Counted from the first letter of the stretch, positions 1 to 14,063 are shown. The stretch: DNA of 64,000 nucleotides from Enterobacter chengduensis (GCF_001984825.2 NZ_CP043318.1:5047428-5111427); one strand, 5' to 3'. Numbers and translations: made by a program. The notes: generated by a model not told the origin, from the letters alone.

Positions 1-25
1 TATCCTGTTGGCTTCCTCGCCCTGA
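1..25 (-). ncRNA. csrC: CsrC regulatory RNA, 5' end only (partial)
   Basis: Only the first 25 or so bases lie in the window; the RNA runs off the left edge. Read on the minus strand, the start contains GGCGAGGAAG and CAACAGGAT. These resemble the 5' end of E. coli CsrC, including the GGA motifs that bind and sequester CsrA. The position, divergent from yihA, is where csrC sits in E. coli. A plausible promoter precedes it: TTGTTA and TAAAGT (minus strand) with a 16-base spacer, at 31-58. Identification rests on a short match plus synteny. Confidence 0.6.
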
Positions 26-30
26 CGCAC

Positions 31-58
31 ACTTTACCTTGTTCCGTTAAACTAACAA
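31..58 (-). promoter_or_regulatory. Candidate csrC promoter
   Basis: On the minus strand a -35 element TTGTTA (53-58) and a -10 element TAAAGT (31-36) are separated by 16 bases. This would start transcription close to base 24, where the CsrC-like sequence begins. Inferred from the sequence pattern only. Confidence 0.45.
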
Positions 59-173
59 GCAACGAAACGGTACAAAAAGAGATTTTCAGACAATTACCCA
101 GAAATAAGCTTATGATTTAAAACAGTTTGACTTTTTTTACACCTGCGAATTCTCTTAAATCTCCCATAGCATC

Positions 174-191
174 ACTGGCCGATCTCTTACA
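174..191 (-). promoter_or_regulatory. Candidate UvrY half-site upstream of csrC
   Basis: The minus strand reads TGTAAGAGATCGGCCAGT. The left half matches the TGTAAG...CTTACA inverted repeat bound by the response regulator UvrY (BarA/UvrY system) upstream of csrB and csrC in E. coli. The right half is degenerate. It lies about 150 bases upstream of the predicted csrC start. Tentative. Confidence 0.35.
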
Positions 192-290
192 CCGCCTGTG
201 GCATTCGCCTACAGGTCATAGTAATCAGAAAAGCCTTTTGCCTGCATTCGGGTATAATCCCCTTCAGATTACGATTTTGGAGACGACCAC

Positions 291-920
291 GTGACTACCT
301 GGAACTACCAACAGACGCATTTTGTCACCAGTGCGCCCGATATTCGCCACCTTCCTTCCGATACCGGTATTGAAGTGGCCTTTGCTGGCCGCTCGAATGC
401 GGGAAAATCCAGCGCCCTGAATACGCTGACCAATCAGAAGAGCCTGGCGCGTACCTCAAAAACACCTGGCCGTACCCAGCTGATCAACCTGTTTGAAGTC
501 GCAGAGGGCAAACGCCTGGTCGACTTACCGGGATACGGTTACGCGCAGGTACCGGAAGAGATGAAAATCAAGTGGCAGCGTGCGCTGGGTGAATACCTGG
601 AAAAACGTCTGTGCCTGAAAGGTCTGGTCGTGCTGATGGACATTCGCCATCCCCTGAAAGATCTGGATCAGCAGATGATCGACTGGGCAGTAGCGAGCAA
701 TATCGCCGTGCTGGTGCTGCTGACAAAAGCCGATAAGCTGGCAAGCGGCGCGCGTAAAGCGCAGGTGAATATGGTTCGCGAAGCGGTGCTGGCGTTCAAC
801 GGTGATGTACAGGTTGAGCCATTCTCCTCGCTGAAAAAACAGGGCGTGGACAAGCTGCGTCAGAAGCTCGACACCTGGTTTAGCGAGCTGGAACCCGCGA
901 CGGAAGCGGAAGAAGAGTAA
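291..920 (+). CDS. yihA: Ribosome biogenesis GTP-binding protein YihA/EngB (YsxC)
   Basis: Essential small GTPase of the TrmE-Era-EngA-EngB family, needed for assembly of the 50S ribosomal subunit. At 209 aa it is the usual length. The G1 P-loop GRSNAGKS lies near residues 33-40, followed by the G3 motif DLPGYG and the G4 motif TKAD. The start is GTG at 291, chosen because GGAGA lies 8 bases upstream and the N-terminus ([10 protein letters not shown]) aligns with E. coli YihA. A TATAAT box at 253-258 is a possible -10. It is transcribed away from csrC and converges on Spot 42 RNA; a hairpin terminator follows at 928-951. Confidence 0.96.
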   Translation: MTTWNYQQTHFVTSAPDIRHLPSDTGIEVAFAGRSNAGKSSALNTLTNQKSLARTSKTPGRTQLINLFEVAEGKRLVDLPGYGYAQVPEEMKIKWQRALGEYLEKRLCLKGLVVLMDIRHPLKDLDQQMIDWAVASNIAVLVLLTKADKLASGARKAQVNMVREAVLAFNGDVQVEPFSSLKKQGVDKLRQKLDTWFSELEPATEAEEE

Positions 921-927
921 TACCGAG

Positions 928-951
928 CGCGGCGATGGCCGCGTTTTTTTT
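928..951 (+). terminator. Rho-independent terminator of yihA
   Basis: Stem CGCGGC/GCCGCG with loop GATG, followed directly by a run of eight T residues. It sits 8 bases after the yihA stop codon. Confidence 0.85.
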
Positions 952-973
952 GCCTGAATTTTCTTTGCCGCAA

Positions 974-1082
974 TAAAAAACGCCCCAGTCATTACTGACT
1001 GGGGCGGCTAAAATATTCAGCCAAATCCGATTACGTGAAGTAAAAGGTCTGAAAGATAGAACATCTTACCTCTGTACCCTAC
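974..1082 (-). ncRNA. spf: Spot 42 small RNA
   Basis: Hfq-dependent small RNA that represses many catabolic genes, including galK, when glucose is present. The minus-strand sequence begins GTAGGGTACAGAGG and ends in a GC-rich terminator hairpin (CGCCCCAGTC paired with GACTGGGGCG, 981-1004) followed by T residues. Over about 109 nt it is nearly identical to E. coli Spot 42 as I remember it. It lies just downstream of polA on the same strand, as in E. coli. A -10-like TAGAGT (1090-1095) precedes it. A CRP half-site (TGTGA, minus strand, 1170-1174) upstream fits known cAMP-CRP repression. Confidence 0.95.
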
Positions 1083-1230
1083 GCCGATAACTCTACCCCT
1101 TTTTGTGCTGCAGAAAAAGCACTTTTTGTAGTTTTTTTTCATTCTTTACATAGGGAATTCTAATGATCGTCACAAAACGCGCGTTCTTATGTTGCAAACT
1201 TACATAAAAAGCGCGTTATGCGAATAACCG

Positions 1231-4023
1231 TTAGTGAGCCTGATCCCAGTTCTCACCACTTCCGACTTCCACCAGCAACGGCACGTCAAGCGTCATGCTG
1301 CTTTCCATCAGTTCATGGATCTTCTTCGACACGGCGTCGAGGTCGTCTTTGTGCACTTCAAACACCAGTTCATCGTGTACCTGCATGATCATTTTCACGC
1401 GAGGCTTCTCTTTTTCAAGCCAGGCATCGACGGCGATCATCGCACGCTTAATGATGTCCGCCGCGGTACCCTGCATCGGGGCGTTGATCGCCGCTCGCTC
1501 TGCGCCAGCGCGGCGCGCCGCGTTGCTGGATTTGATGTCCGGTAAGTAGAGACGGCGGCCATCCAGCGTTTCGACGTAGCCTTTTTCCTTCGCCTGCGCG
1601 CGGGTGCGCTCCATGTATTCCAGAACGCCCGGATAGCGCTCGAAGTAGAGATCCATGTACTTCTGGGATTCTTTACGCGGAATGTTGAGCTGGCGTGAAA
1701 GGCCGAAAGCACTCATGCCGTAAATCAGACCGAAGTTGATCGCCTTCGCGCTGCGGCGCTGTTCGTTGGTCACGCTGTCCAGCGGCAAGCCGAAGACTTC
1801 CGCTGCGGTTGCCCGGTGGATATCCTTCCCTTCGGCAAACGCGGTCAGCAGGCCTTTGTCGCGCGAAAGGTGCGCCATAATGCGCAGTTCGATTTGCGAG
1901 TAGTCCGCAGAGACAATCAGGTAATCCTCTGGAGCGATGAAAGCCTGGCGAATACGGCGGCCTTCTTCATTACGTACCGGGATGTTCTGCAGGTTGGGGT
2001 CCGTTGACGAGAGACGACCGGTCGCCGCGACAGCCTGATGATACGACGTGTGCACGCGACCCGTTTTCGGGTTGATCATCAGCGGGAGCTTGTCGGTATA
2101 GGTCGACTTCAGCTTCGCGAGACCACGGTACTGCAGAATCACTTTTGGCAGCGGGTAATCCAGCGCCAGCTCTTCCAGCACCTCTTCAGAGGTTGACGGC
2201 GCGCCGCCAGGGGTTTTCTTCAGCGGCTTGATGCCCTGTTTTTCAAACAGAATGGTTTGCAGCTGCTTCGGTGAAGAGAGGTTAAACGGCTCGCCTGCCA
2301 GTTCGTGCGCCTTTTGCTCAAGCTCGGTCAGACGCTGCGCCAGCTCCCCGGAGTGGTTATGCAGGACCGTTGGGTCGATTTTCACGCCGTTGCGTTCAAT
2401 GCGGGACAGCACCGGTACCAGCGGCATCTCGACATGCTGGAACACATTCAGCGGCCCCTCCTGCTTCTGCAGTTTTGGCCACATCTTCAGGTGCAGCTGC
2501 AGCGTAACGTCGGCGTCTTCCGCCGCGTAGCGCCCCGCCTCTTCAAGAGCAATCTGGTTAAAGGTGAGCTGATTTTTCCCTTTACCGGCAATCTCTTCAA
2601 AGGTGATGGTTTTGTGCTTCAGCCAGCGGTCAGATAAGGAATCCATATCATGTCGGCCCGCGACGCTGTCCAGAATGTAGGATTCGAGCATGGTGTCGAA
2701 GGCGATCCCGCGCAGTTCAATACCGTAGTTTTGCAGAATACCGCGGTCGTACTTGAGGTTTTGCCCCACCTTGAGCGCCTTTTCGTCTTCCAGGATCGGC
2801 TTGAGCAGCTCAAGCACGCGTTCACGAGAGATCTGCTCCGGCGCGTCCAGGTAATCGTGCGCTACGGGAACGTAGGCGGCCATACCCGGCTCTGTCGCAA
2901 ACGACAGGCCAACCATATTGGCAGAAATGTTATCGAGACTGTCCGTTTCGGTATCAAAGGCAAAAACCGGTGCTTTTTTTAGCTTCTCGATCCAGGCGAC
3001 CAGCTGTGACTCTTCAAGAAGGGTTTCGTAGTTGTCGAAAGAGAGCGTCGCAGCTTCTTCTTCCACCTGCTCTTCAGCATCAACGACGATCGTCTCCTTC
3101 GGCTTTGCAGCAGGTTTGGCCCCTTTTGCCTGTAGCCATTTACCGGCCTCCACGTCAGTGATCCAGCGCTTAAATTCGTATTTTTTAAACAGGGTCAGCA
3201 GATCGTCCGCAGAAGGCTGCTGTACTTCAAGCTGCTCACAGCCCAGCTCGAGTTCGACATCGGTTTTGATGGTGGCCAGCTGATAGGAGAGATAAGCCAC
3301 CTCTTTGTTATCGACAAGTTTTCCGGCCATGGTTTTTGCGCCACGGAAGGAGAGCCCGGCGATTTTGTCTGATTCAGCGTAGAGCGTATCCAGTCCGCCC
3401 AGCCCCTGAAGCAGCGCCTGCGCGGTTTTTTCACCAACGCCAGGGACACCCGGAATGTTATCCGAAGAGTCGCCCATCAATGCGAGGAAGTCGATAATCA
3501 GCTCAGGCGGCACGCCATACTTAGCGACGACCTCTTCCGGCCCCAGAATGGTGTTGGTCATGGTGTTAATCAGGGTGATACCCGGCGTTACCAGCTGCGC
3601 CATATCTTTATCACCGGTGCTGATCAGCACGGGACGACCCATTTTTTCTGCCTCACGCGCCAGCGTGCCGATGACGTCATCAGCTTCAACGCCAGAGACC
3701 GCCAGCAGCGGCAGCCCCATCGCTTTTACCATGGCATGCAGCGGCTCAATCTGCGCGCGCAGATCGTCAGGCATTGGCGGACGGTGGGATTTGTAATGCT
3801 CGAACAGCTCGTCGCGGAACGTTTTGCCTTTTGCATCAAAAACGACTGCCGCATGGCTTGGCTGATACTGAAGGATCAGGCTACGCAGCATATTCAGCAC
3901 GCCGTACATTGCGCCGGTCGGTTCCCCTGCGCTATTGGTCAGAGGAGGAAACGCATGATATGCCCGATACAGGTAAGAAGAGCCATCGACGAGAATAAGA
4001 GGGTTTTCTGGGATCTGAACCAT
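1231..4023 (-). CDS. polA: DNA polymerase I
   Basis: Fills gaps, removes RNA primers from Okazaki fragments and takes part in excision repair. Three domains appear in order: an N-terminal 5'-3' exonuclease (start [20 protein letters not shown]), a proofreading-type 3'-5' exonuclease with [12 protein letters not shown] near residue 355, and the polymerase domain with DYSQIELR and the catalytic VHDEL near the C-terminus. The protein is 930 aa against 928 in E. coli. The reading frame extends 14 codons further upstream, but I place the start at 4023 because the MVQIP N-terminus is conserved. Spot 42 RNA lies downstream. The upstream region carries DnaA-box-like sites. Confidence 0.97.
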   Translation of the reverse strand: MVQIPENPLILVDGSSYLYRAYHAFPPLTNSAGEPTGAMYGVLNMLRSLILQYQPSHAAVVFDAKGKTFRDELFEHYKSHRPPMPDDLRAQIEPLHAMVKAMGLPLLAVSGVEADDVIGTLAREAEKMGRPVLISTGDKDMAQLVTPGITLINTMTNTILGPEEVVAKYGVPPELIIDFLALMGDSSDNIPGVPGVGEKTAQALLQGLGGLDTLYAESDKIAGLSFRGAKTMAGKLVDNKEVAYLSYQLATIKTDVELELGCEQLEVQQPSADDLLTLFKKYEFKRWITDVEAGKWLQAKGAKPAAKPKETIVVDAEEQVEEEAATLSFDNYETLLEESQLVAWIEKLKKAPVFAFDTETDSLDNISANMVGLSFATEPGMAAYVPVAHDYLDAPEQISRERVLELLKPILEDEKALKVGQNLKYDRGILQNYGIELRGIAFDTMLESYILDSVAGRHDMDSLSDRWLKHKTITFEEIAGKGKNQLTFNQIALEEAGRYAAEDADVTLQLHLKMWPKLQKQEGPLNVFQHVEMPLVPVLSRIERNGVKIDPTVLHNHSGELAQRLTELEQKAHELAGEPFNLSSPKQLQTILFEKQGIKPLKKTPGGAPSTSEEVLEELALDYPLPKVILQYRGLAKLKSTYTDKLPLMINPKTGRVHTSYHQAVAATGRLSSTDPNLQNIPVRNEEGRRIRQAFIAPEDYLIVSADYSQIELRIMAHLSRDKGLLTAFAEGKDIHRATAAEVFGLPLDSVTNEQRRSAKAINFGLIYGMSAFGLSRQLNIPRKESQKYMDLYFERYPGVLEYMERTRAQAKEKGYVETLDGRRLYLPDIKSSNAARRAGAERAAINAPMQGTAADIIKRAMIAVDAWLEKEKPRVKMIMQVHDELVFEVHKDDLDAVSKKIHELMESSMTLDVPLLVEVGSGENWDQAH

Positions 4024-4463
4024 AATGTCCGTGCCTTTAATCAATTTATGGGTAAAGGATGCCACAGAAGGATGAAAACATCAGGTATTAGCGCCTGATA
4101 CAGGAAAAGATTTTGCGATCGTGAGGATCGCTCGCAAAAATCAAACTGTGGATAAGTTTGTGAATATTTTCACTTCAGATGAATAACAGGAGTAAAAAAC
4201 ACATACGGAATAATTTTTAGATCTTAATTATCATATTGTTATGACATGAGATCTTATCTCTATGACCAACTGATGGCAATTTAATCTATGTGGATATAAG
4301 CCGTGATAAGCGAGGAATGACAGAGAAATCTTCTGCGGTGGGGTAAAATTGGCCAAAACACCACGTGAAAGCGCCATTAATTTGTCTGTTTTCTGGTAAA
4401 ATCAGCGCCCTGCGTCGCATAGTCGGCCGACCACTTACAGCTAACCATCTGAAAAAGCTCATC
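4024..4463. promoter_or_regulatory. polA-yihG divergent intergenic region with DnaA-box-like sites
   Basis: A 440-base, AT-rich, noncoding region between two divergent genes. It holds a perfect DnaA box TGTGGATAA at 4147-4155 and a near match TGTGGATAT at 4289-4297. Four GATC (Dam) sites lie between about 4118 and 4255. An inverted repeat GCGATC-GTGAG-GATCGC sits near 4116-4132. A TAAAAT box at about 4395-4400 could be the -10 for yihG. Element roles are inferred. Confidence 0.5.
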
Positions 4464-5372
4464 ATGTCGAGATTGCTCGCTGCAATAACATTACCGTTAA
4501 GCATCATTTTAACTATCCTGGTGACTGTCGCCTGCTCTGTGCCGATCATTCTCGCCGGCATCATTAAACTGCTGCTGCCAGTCCCCATGGTATGGCGAGC
4601 CGTATCCACATTTTGTAATTTTATGATGTATTGCTGGTGCGAAGGGCTGGCGATACTGTTGTGCCTTAACCCGCACCTGAAATGGGATGTTAAAGGGCTG
4701 GAGAGCCTTAACAAAAAGAACTGGTACCTGCTGATCTGCAATCATCACAGCTGGGCGGACATCGTGGTGTTATGCGTGCTTTTCCGCAAACATATCCCGA
4801 TGAACAAATACTTCCTGAAACAGCAGCTCGCCTGGGTACCTTTTATCGGGCTGGCCTGCTGGGCGCTTGATATGCCGTTTATGAAACGCTATTCGCGCAG
4901 CTATTTGATTCGTCATCCGGAACGTCGCGGCAAGGATGTGGAAACCACGCGTCGTTCCTGTGAAAAGTTTCGCGCGCATCCAACGACCATCGTGAACTTT
5001 GTAGAAGGCTCCCGATTCACGGAAGAGAAGCGCCAGCAAACTCGCTCTCCTTATCAGCATCTGTTGCCGCCAAAGGCTGCGGGGATTGCGATGGCCCTTA
5101 ACGTGCTGGGTGCACAGTTCGATAAACTTCTTAACGTCACGCTCTGCTATCCGGAAAACGATAAGACGCCGTTCTTTGATATGCTCAGCGGTAAACTGAC
5201 GCGCATCGTCGTGCGGGTCGATCTGGTCCCCATTGACGCTGAACTGCACGGTGATTACGTAAACGACAAGAATTTCAAACGTCGTTTCCAGCAGTGGCTT
5301 AATACGCTCTGGAAAGAGAAAGACGAACGGATAGACAACATTAAATCTTCATACAAAAACGCCGGTCAGTGA
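4464..5372 (+). CDS. yihG: YihG, predicted membrane-associated acyltransferase (PlsC family)
   Basis: Member of the PlsC/LPLAT lysophospholipid acyltransferase family. The H-x4-D motif is visible as HHSWAD around residue 96, and the substrate-binding block appears as VEGSR further on. The N-terminus is strongly hydrophobic, suggesting two membrane segments in the first 60 residues. E. coli YihG has been linked to 1-acylglycerol-3-phosphate acyltransferase activity. The frame is open from a GTG at 4365, but I prefer ATG 4464 ([10 protein letters not shown], 302 aa). E. coli begins a few residues earlier (MANLLNKFIM), and the matching codon here is ACA. The ribosome-binding site is weak, so the start is uncertain. 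The stop codon lies inside a two-way terminator shared with dsbA. Confidence 0.9.
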   Translation: MSRLLAAITLPLSIILTILVTVACSVPIILAGIIKLLLPVPMVWRAVSTFCNFMMYCWCEGLAILLCLNPHLKWDVKGLESLNKKNWYLLICNHHSWADIVVLCVLFRKHIPMNKYFLKQQLAWVPFIGLACWALDMPFMKRYSRSYLIRHPERRGKDVETTRRSCEKFRAHPTTIVNFVEGSRFTEEKRQQTRSPYQHLLPPKAAGIAMALNVLGAQFDKLLNVTLCYPENDKTPFFDMLSGKLTRIVVRVDLVPIDAELHGDYVNDKNFKRRFQQWLNTLWKEKDERIDNIKSSYKNAGQ

Positions 5373-5383
5373 CCGGCGTTTTT
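5355..5383. terminator. Bidirectional terminator between yihG and dsbA
   Basis: AAAAACGCCGGTC-A-GTGACCGGCG followed by TTTTT forms a GC-rich hairpin with A residues on one side and T residues on the other. It can therefore end transcription of both convergent genes. It overlaps the yihG stop codon. Confidence 0.85.
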
Positions 5384-5395
5384 ACATCAACGAAA

Positions 5396-6019
5396 TTACT
5401 TCTTCTCAACCAGGTATTTCACGGTATCAGCATACTGCTGTACGAAGATATCCATGCTGCTGGTGTCCATGCCCTGCATGTTCAGCTGGTATTTGCCGTT
5501 AACAAACATCGCCGGAACGCCCTGAAGCTGGAGGTCAGCAGCCGCTTTTTCCTGCTGGGCCACCAGGGATTTCACCACGAAGCTGTTCCATGCGGCATCG
5601 TACTCTTCACCTTTCACGCCGGCATCAACGAACACTTTACGGATATCCGCAGTCGTTTGAACGGTCTGGGTTTTCTGCACGGCTTCAAACATTGGCGCAG
5701 TGATCTTATCTTCTACGCCCAGTGCCATAGCCACCGCCCATGCCTGAGTCAGGTCTTTACCCAACGGGCCCAGGAACTCGACGTGGTACTTGGTCATTTT
5801 GGTACCTTCCGGCAGCTTTTTCTTCACGTTGTCAGACACATGCAGAACCTGCTCGAACTGATAGCAGTGTGGGCAATAGAACGAGAAGAACTCCAGAACC
5901 TGTGGCTCGCCAGCGACCGGTTTTTCCAGCGTGATGTACTGTTTGCCGTCGGTAAATTGCGCAGCAGAAGCGCTAAATGCCAGAATCATACCTGCCAGCG
6001 CCAGCCAAATTTTTTTCAT
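5396..6019 (-). CDS. dsbA: Thiol:disulfide interchange protein DsbA
   Basis: Periplasmic thioredoxin-fold oxidase that introduces disulfide bonds into exported proteins and is re-oxidised by DsbB. A typical signal peptide of 19 residues ends ASA|AQ. The active site CPHC is at residues 49-52 of the precursor, and the conserved cis-proline loop appears as GVPAMFV. At 207 aa it is one residue shorter than in E. coli. It lies 27 bases downstream of srkA on the same strand, the srkA-dsbA pair that responds to Cpx envelope stress in E. coli. Substrates made in this window include the fimbrial pilin, chaperone and adhesin. Confidence 0.97.
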   Translation of the reverse strand: MKKIWLALAGMILAFSASAAQFTDGKQYITLEKPVAGEPQVLEFFSFYCPHCYQFEQVLHVSDNVKKKLPEGTKMTKYHVEFLGPLGKDLTQAWAVAMALGVEDKITAPMFEAVQKTQTVQTTADIRKVFVDAGVKGEEYDAAWNSFVVKSLVAQQEKAAADLQLQGVPAMFVNGKYQLNMQGMDTSSMDIFVQQYADTVKYLVEKK

Positions 6020-6046
6020 GATTAACTCTCTCCTGGGTGTGTCCTA

Positions 6047-7033
6047 TTAATACATCGGCGTTAATTGTAGCGGGGGTTCCTGAAGAACCTTAACCTGCTC
6101 AGTGAATGTAGATATCTGGCTACGCCAGTAATCTTCTCCGGTAAGCCACGGGAAATTACGCGGAAATGCGGGATCGTCCCAACGCCTGATTAACCATGCG
6201 AGATAATATACAAAACGCATCGCACGTAAAGGCTCAATCAGGGCAATTTCGTCTGAATTAAACGGGCTAAATTCTTCATAAGCTTCAATAATGGTTTCAA
6301 GCTGCATGCGTTGCTCGGCTTTGTCACCGTTGAGCAGCATCCACAGATCCTGAACCGCTGGCCCCATTCGCGCATCATCGAGATCGACAAACAGTGGGCC
6401 ATCGCGCCAGAGAATATTTCCGGCGTGACAATCGCCATGCAGGCGCAGGACGGAAATATCATCGCGCCAGCCAGTTTTCACTGCAGCAATAAGCTTATCG
6501 GTAGCGCTCAGGAAGTCATCCTTGAGCGCAGCGGGGATCATTGCAGACGCTGCGAATATTTCGCGCGGTTCCGTGAGATATTCCTGAATCCCGATAGTCG
6601 GGCGGGCAATAAACGCTTTTTTGCGTCCCGTCTGGTGTATACGCCCAAGATAGCGGGCAACCCACTCCATCTGATCGATATTATCCGCCTCAAACTGGCG
6701 CCCACCCAGGCTCGGGAATACCGCGTAGTAAAACCCTTCGTGCGTCAGGAGCGTTTGGTTATTGAATTTTAGCGGTGCGGCAACGGGTACATCATCATCC
6801 AGCAGATCGTGAGCGAACTGATGCTCTTCCTGAATTTGTTCTGCGGACCAGCGTTCAGGACGATAGAACTTTACGACAAAGCGCTGACGATCCTCGTCCT
6901 GAAATTGATAGACGCGGTTTTCGTAGCTGTTTAATGGGGTTAGCCCGGAATCCACCCGAATACCCTGTTCAAACAGGGCATCCATAATGGTGTCCGGGTG
7001 TAATGTCTGGAAAGTAAAAGCCTGGTCGTTCAT
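6047..7033 (-). CDS. srkA: Stress response kinase A (SrkA/YihE)
   Basis: Serine/threonine protein kinase with the aminoglycoside-phosphotransferase (APH/choline kinase-like) fold, reported in E. coli to limit stress-induced cell death. The catalytic loop LHGDCHAGNILW, near residue 200, holds the Brenner motif. The metal-binding FVDLDDARMG follows about 20 residues later. At 328 aa it is full length. It is the upstream partner of dsbA in a two-gene unit. Confidence 0.93.
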   Translation of the reverse strand: MNDQAFTFQTLHPDTIMDALFEQGIRVDSGLTPLNSYENRVYQFQDEDRQRFVVKFYRPERWSAEQIQEEHQFAHDLLDDDVPVAAPLKFNNQTLLTHEGFYYAVFPSLGGRQFEADNIDQMEWVARYLGRIHQTGRKKAFIARPTIGIQEYLTEPREIFAASAMIPAALKDDFLSATDKLIAAVKTGWRDDISVLRLHGDCHAGNILWRDGPLFVDLDDARMGPAVQDLWMLLNGDKAEQRMQLETIIEAYEEFSPFNSDEIALIEPLRAMRFVYYLAWLIRRWDDPAFPRNFPWLTGEDYWRSQISTFTEQVKVLQEPPLQLTPMY

Positions 7034-7108
7034 CCGATCATCCGGAAATTATACGAATGATTCAGGATATCATCTTGTGGCGATTTCGGTGCCACCGCTT
7101 ACAAGCTT

Positions 7109-7378
7109 TTACTCTTTAATTACGCCTCGGGCGCGCAATAGTGCGGTCTTAAAATCTTCCTCATAATCTTTCTGAATACCAGGAATAACAGCACCTTTGG
7201 CGGAGTCGCGCATTTTAAGGTGGTAGATCAGGATGTCGTCAGAAAGGTCTGCCAGATCGCCGTCAAAACCTGACTCTTTCGCCAGTTTCTGTAAAAATTG
7301 CATCAGATTTAGCTCTGGCTCTTTTTGCCAGGCGGGCTGGAGGAGTTCAATAACTTCATTCAGACGTTTACATTTCAT
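7109..7378 (-). CDS. yihD: YihD family protein of unknown function
   Basis: Short 89-residue acidic, mostly helical protein. Its start ([17 protein letters not shown]) matches E. coli YihD throughout. No catalytic motif, signal peptide or membrane segment is visible. It sits 75 bases upstream of srkA on the same strand and is divergent from mobA. A ribosome-binding sequence AAAGGAG precedes the ATG. E. coli yihD has been listed among genes responding to the Cpx system; its biochemical role is unknown. Confidence 0.9.
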   Translation of the reverse strand: MKCKRLNEVIELLQPAWQKEPELNLMQFLQKLAKESGFDGDLADLSDDILIYHLKMRDSAKGAVIPGIQKDYEEDFKTALLRARGVIKE

Positions 7379-7446
7379 GGTGGTGCTCCTTTCATTTAGA
7401 GTGACACGTTAGCAGGGTCAATCCCACAATAAAAGAGGCGATATTC

Positions 7447-8031
7447 GTGAATCTTAGCCAGGAAATCATTGGGGTCGTTCTGGCAGGTGGCAGAGCGACG
7501 CGAATGGGGGGAAAAGATAAGGGGCTTCAGCTTCTTAATGGCAAACCCTTGTGGCAGCATGTCGCCAATACGCTCGCAGGTCAGGTATCGACAATGGTCA
7601 TTAGCGCTAACCGGCATATCGACACTTACCGGCAAAGCGGGTACGCCGTTTATCAGGATATTCTTGAGGATTACCCGGGACCGCTGGCCGGTATGCTTTC
7701 GGTTATGCAACAGTCTCATGGAGAGTGGTTTATCTTCTGTCCCTGCGATACTCCGTTTATTCCGCCCTGTCTTGTCGAGCGCCTGTTACTGCTTCACGGT
7801 TCGGCCCCTGTGGTTTGGGCACATGACGGCGAGCGCGACCATCCCGCTATCGCATTGATGCACCGATCGCTAGCGCCATCCCTGCATGCCTATCTGGCTT
7901 CGGGAGAACGCAGGGTGATGGTTTTTATGCGCGAATCTGGCGGCCATCCCGTTGATTTTAGCGATGTGAAATCAGCCTTTGTGAACGTGAATACGCGTGA
8001 GGATTTGCAGATGATGCAGGAGAAAAGATGA
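7447..8031 (+). CDS. mobA: Molybdenum cofactor guanylyltransferase MobA
   Basis: Transfers GMP from GTP to molybdopterin-bound molybdenum, giving the guanine dinucleotide cofactor used by nitrate, DMSO, TMAO and formate oxidoreductases. The nucleotidyltransferase signature [15 protein letters not shown] is at residues 12-26, and the conserved FCPCDTPF lies near residue 97. It is 194 aa, as in E. coli. The start is GTG at 7447, giving the family N-terminus [15 protein letters not shown]. Its stop overlaps the mobB start by 4 bases (ATGA), so the two are translationally coupled. Confidence 0.95.
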   Translation: MNLSQEIIGVVLAGGRATRMGGKDKGLQLLNGKPLWQHVANTLAGQVSTMVISANRHIDTYRQSGYAVYQDILEDYPGPLAGMLSVMQQSHGEWFIFCPCDTPFIPPCLVERLLLLHGSAPVVWAHDGERDHPAIALMHRSLAPSLHAYLASGERRVMVFMRESGGHPVDFSDVKSAFVNVNTREDLQMMQEKR

Positions 8032-8531
8032 TACCTGTTGTAGCCATTTCCGCCTGGAGTGGGACCGGGAAAACGACGCTGCTGAAAAAGCTCATTCCTG
8101 CGCTTTGTGCCAGAGGTATTCGTCCAGGATTGATTAAGCACACACACCATAATATGGATGTTGATACGCCGGGCAAAGATAGCTATGCGCTGCGTAAAGC
8201 GGGTGCAGCGCAAACGATGGTGGCAAGTTCTCAGCGCTGGGCGTTAATGACAGAAACGCCGGACGAGGCACCGCTGGATCTCGCTTATCTGGTCAGCCGG
8301 ATGGATCACTCCACCCTGGATCTGGTGCTGGTTGAGGGATTTAAGCATGAGGCCGTGCCTAAGATCCTGCTGTTCAGAAGCGATGCCGGGCATGATTTCA
8401 GCGAGTTAACGCTGGATGAGCATGTGATTGCGGTGGCCAGTGATGTTGCATTGACGCTTGAGGTTCCAGTGCTGGACTTAAATGATGTGGAGGGGATAGC
8501 GGAATTTATTGTGACATGGGGTGCTGTTTGA
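8028..8531 (+). CDS. mobB: Molybdopterin-guanine dinucleotide biosynthesis adaptor MobB
   Basis: GTP-binding P-loop protein that assists MobA in cofactor assembly; in E. coli it is helpful but not essential. The Walker A motif SGTGKTTLL is near residues 11-19. At 167 aa it is slightly shorter than E. coli MobB (about 170). It overlaps mobA by 4 bases. A single REP sequence and the rrn terminator lie downstream. In E. coli mobB follows rrfA, which is central to the rearrangement described in the findings. Confidence 0.94.
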   Translation: MIPVVAISAWSGTGKTTLLKKLIPALCARGIRPGLIKHTHHNMDVDTPGKDSYALRKAGAAQTMVASSQRWALMTETPDEAPLDLAYLVSRMDHSTLDLVLVEGFKHEAVPKILLFRSDAGHDFSELTLDEHVIAVASDVALTLEVPVLDLNDVEGIAEFIVTWGAV

Positions 8532-8534
8532 CTT

Positions 8535-8566
8535 GCCGGATGGCGGCTTTGCCTTACCCGGCCTAC
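8535..8566. repeat. Single REP element after mobB
   Basis: GCCGGATGGCGGC...CTTACCCGGCCTAC is a GTAG-class repetitive extragenic palindrome (the minus strand begins GTAGGCCGGGTAAG). It lies just past the mobB stop codon, between two convergent transcription units. Confidence 0.75.
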
Positions 8567-8588
8567 AAAGTTAGCGGGTTCAGAAACG

Positions 8589-8616
8589 CAAAAAGGCCAT
8601 CCTTCCGGATGGCCTC
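8589..8616 (-). terminator. rrn operon terminator
   Basis: On the minus strand AGGCCATCC-GGAA-GGATGGCCT is followed by five T residues. It lies about 13 bases past the 3' end of 5S rRNA and resembles the T1-type terminators of E. coli rrn operons. Confidence 0.85.
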
Positions 8617-8628
8617 TTCACTTATTTG

Positions 8629-8748
8629 ATGCCTGGCAGTTCCCTACTCTCACATGGGGAGACCCCACACTACCATCGGCGCTACGGCGTTTCACTTCTG
8701 AGTTCGGCATGGGGTCAGGTGGGACCACCGCGCTAAAGCCGCCAGGCA
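8629..8748 (-). rRNA. rrf: 5S ribosomal RNA
   Basis: The minus strand runs from TGCCTGGCGGC to CTGCCAGGCAT. The complementary ends form helix I, and the total length is 120 nt. It is the last gene of the rrn operon; no distal tRNA gene (such as aspT or trpT after rrnC in E. coli) follows before the terminator. In E. coli the neighbour on this side, mobB, belongs to rrnA. Confidence 0.97.
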
Positions 8749-8819
8749 AATTCTGTTTAATCTGTATCAAAGCTGAAATCTGATTGTCTGTCTCACCGCC
8801 GAAACAGCTTCGGCGTTGT

Positions 8820-11724
<2,905 letters not shown>

Positions 11725-11816
11725 TCACAACCCGAAGATGTTTCACTTCATGATTGCGAAAATTTGAGAGACTCGAACACACATAAAATGTGTGTCGTTT
11801 CAATTTTCAGCTTGAT

Positions 11817-11834
11817 CCAGATTTTTAAAGAGCA
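11817..11834 (-). promoter_or_regulatory. Spacer boxA antitermination site
   Basis: The minus strand reads TGCTCTTTAAAAATCTGG in the 16S-23S spacer. It matches the boxA element bound by NusB-NusE, which keeps rRNA transcription resistant to Rho. Confidence 0.75.
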
Positions 11835-11907
11835 AATATCTCAAACAAGACTCGTAAGTCTGTTTTGAGATATGACGGCAGGTGACTTTCACTCACGAAC
11901 CAGCAAG

Positions 11908-11983
11908 TGGCGTCCCCTAGGGGATTCGAACCCCTGTTACCGCCGTGAAAGGGCGGTGTCCTGGGCCTCTAGACGAAGGGGAC
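11908..11983 (-). tRNA. gltU: tRNA-Glu (anticodon TTC)
   Basis: 76 nt on the minus strand, starting GTCCCCTTCGTC and ending GGGGACGCCA with an encoded CCA. The anticodon loop CCTTTCACG holds TTC, and the T-loop GGTTCGAATCC is standard. It is the single spacer tRNA between 16S and 23S. In E. coli the rrnB, rrnC, rrnE and rrnG spacers carry tRNA-Glu, whereas rrnA, rrnD and rrnH carry tRNA-Ile and tRNA-Ala. The symbol assumes the rrnC-type upstream half. Confidence 0.97.
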
Positions 11984-12068
11984 ACTGAAGTCTCAATCGC
12001 AAGACGCCTTGCTATTTACTTTTCATCAGACAATCTGTGTGAGCACTGCAAAGGCAGGTTCTTTAAGG

Positions 12069-13610
<1,542 letters not shown>

Positions 13611-13734
13611 AAGTTTGATGCTCGTGAATTAAACTTCGTAATGAATTACGTATGTTCACTCAGAGACTTGGTATTCATTTATTGTCCGAAGACATTAAGA
13701 ATCCATGTCACTTTGAGTGCCCACACAGATTGTC

Positions 13735-13754
13735 TGATAAATTGTTAAAGAGCA
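13735..13754 (-). promoter_or_regulatory. Leader boxA antitermination site
   Basis: The minus strand reads TGCTCTTTAACAATTTATCA, the rrn leader boxA (core TGCTCTTTAACA). It lies between promoter P2 and the 16S gene. It recruits the Nus factor antitermination complex. Confidence 0.85.
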
Positions 13755-13789
13755 GTGCCGCTTCGTTTTCGCTGCGGCGCGGGGTGTGC

Positions 13790-13817
13790 ATATTACGCTT
13801 TCCCGCTTCAGAGTCAA
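13790..13817 (-). promoter_or_regulatory. rrn promoter P2
   Basis: Minus strand: -35 TTGACT (13812-13817) and -10 TAATAT (13790-13795) with a 16-base spacer, located between P1 and boxA as in other enterobacterial rrn operons. Confidence 0.8.
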
Positions 13818-13886
13818 GCGTTTATTTTCGCTTTTCTCTGCTGACCCGGCGGCTTGCGTGCCGTTGTTCCGTGTCAGTGGAGGCGC

Positions 13887-13914
13887 ATTATAGGGAGTTA
13901 TTCTGACGTGACAA
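13887..13914 (-). promoter_or_regulatory. rrn promoter P1
   Basis: Minus strand: -35 TTGTCA (13909-13914), a 16-base spacer and -10 TATAAT (13887-13892), followed by the GC-rich discriminator (GCGCCTCC) typical of stringent, ppGpp-controlled rRNA promoters. An AT-rich tract just upstream (about 13919-13936) is a likely UP element. Fis sites are expected further upstream but were not resolved by eye. Confidence 0.88.
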
Positions 13915-14063
13915 GAGGAAATTTAAAAAAAGTTTCTATCCGCGTTTTTTTTCACCAACAGCGATGAAATCAAGCTACAAATTGTTCTATTTGATGTATC
14001 TGCAACCATAATCACATTCGAGGTGGCATAATTATCAGCATGAATCTTTAAGGAATGAACGCG

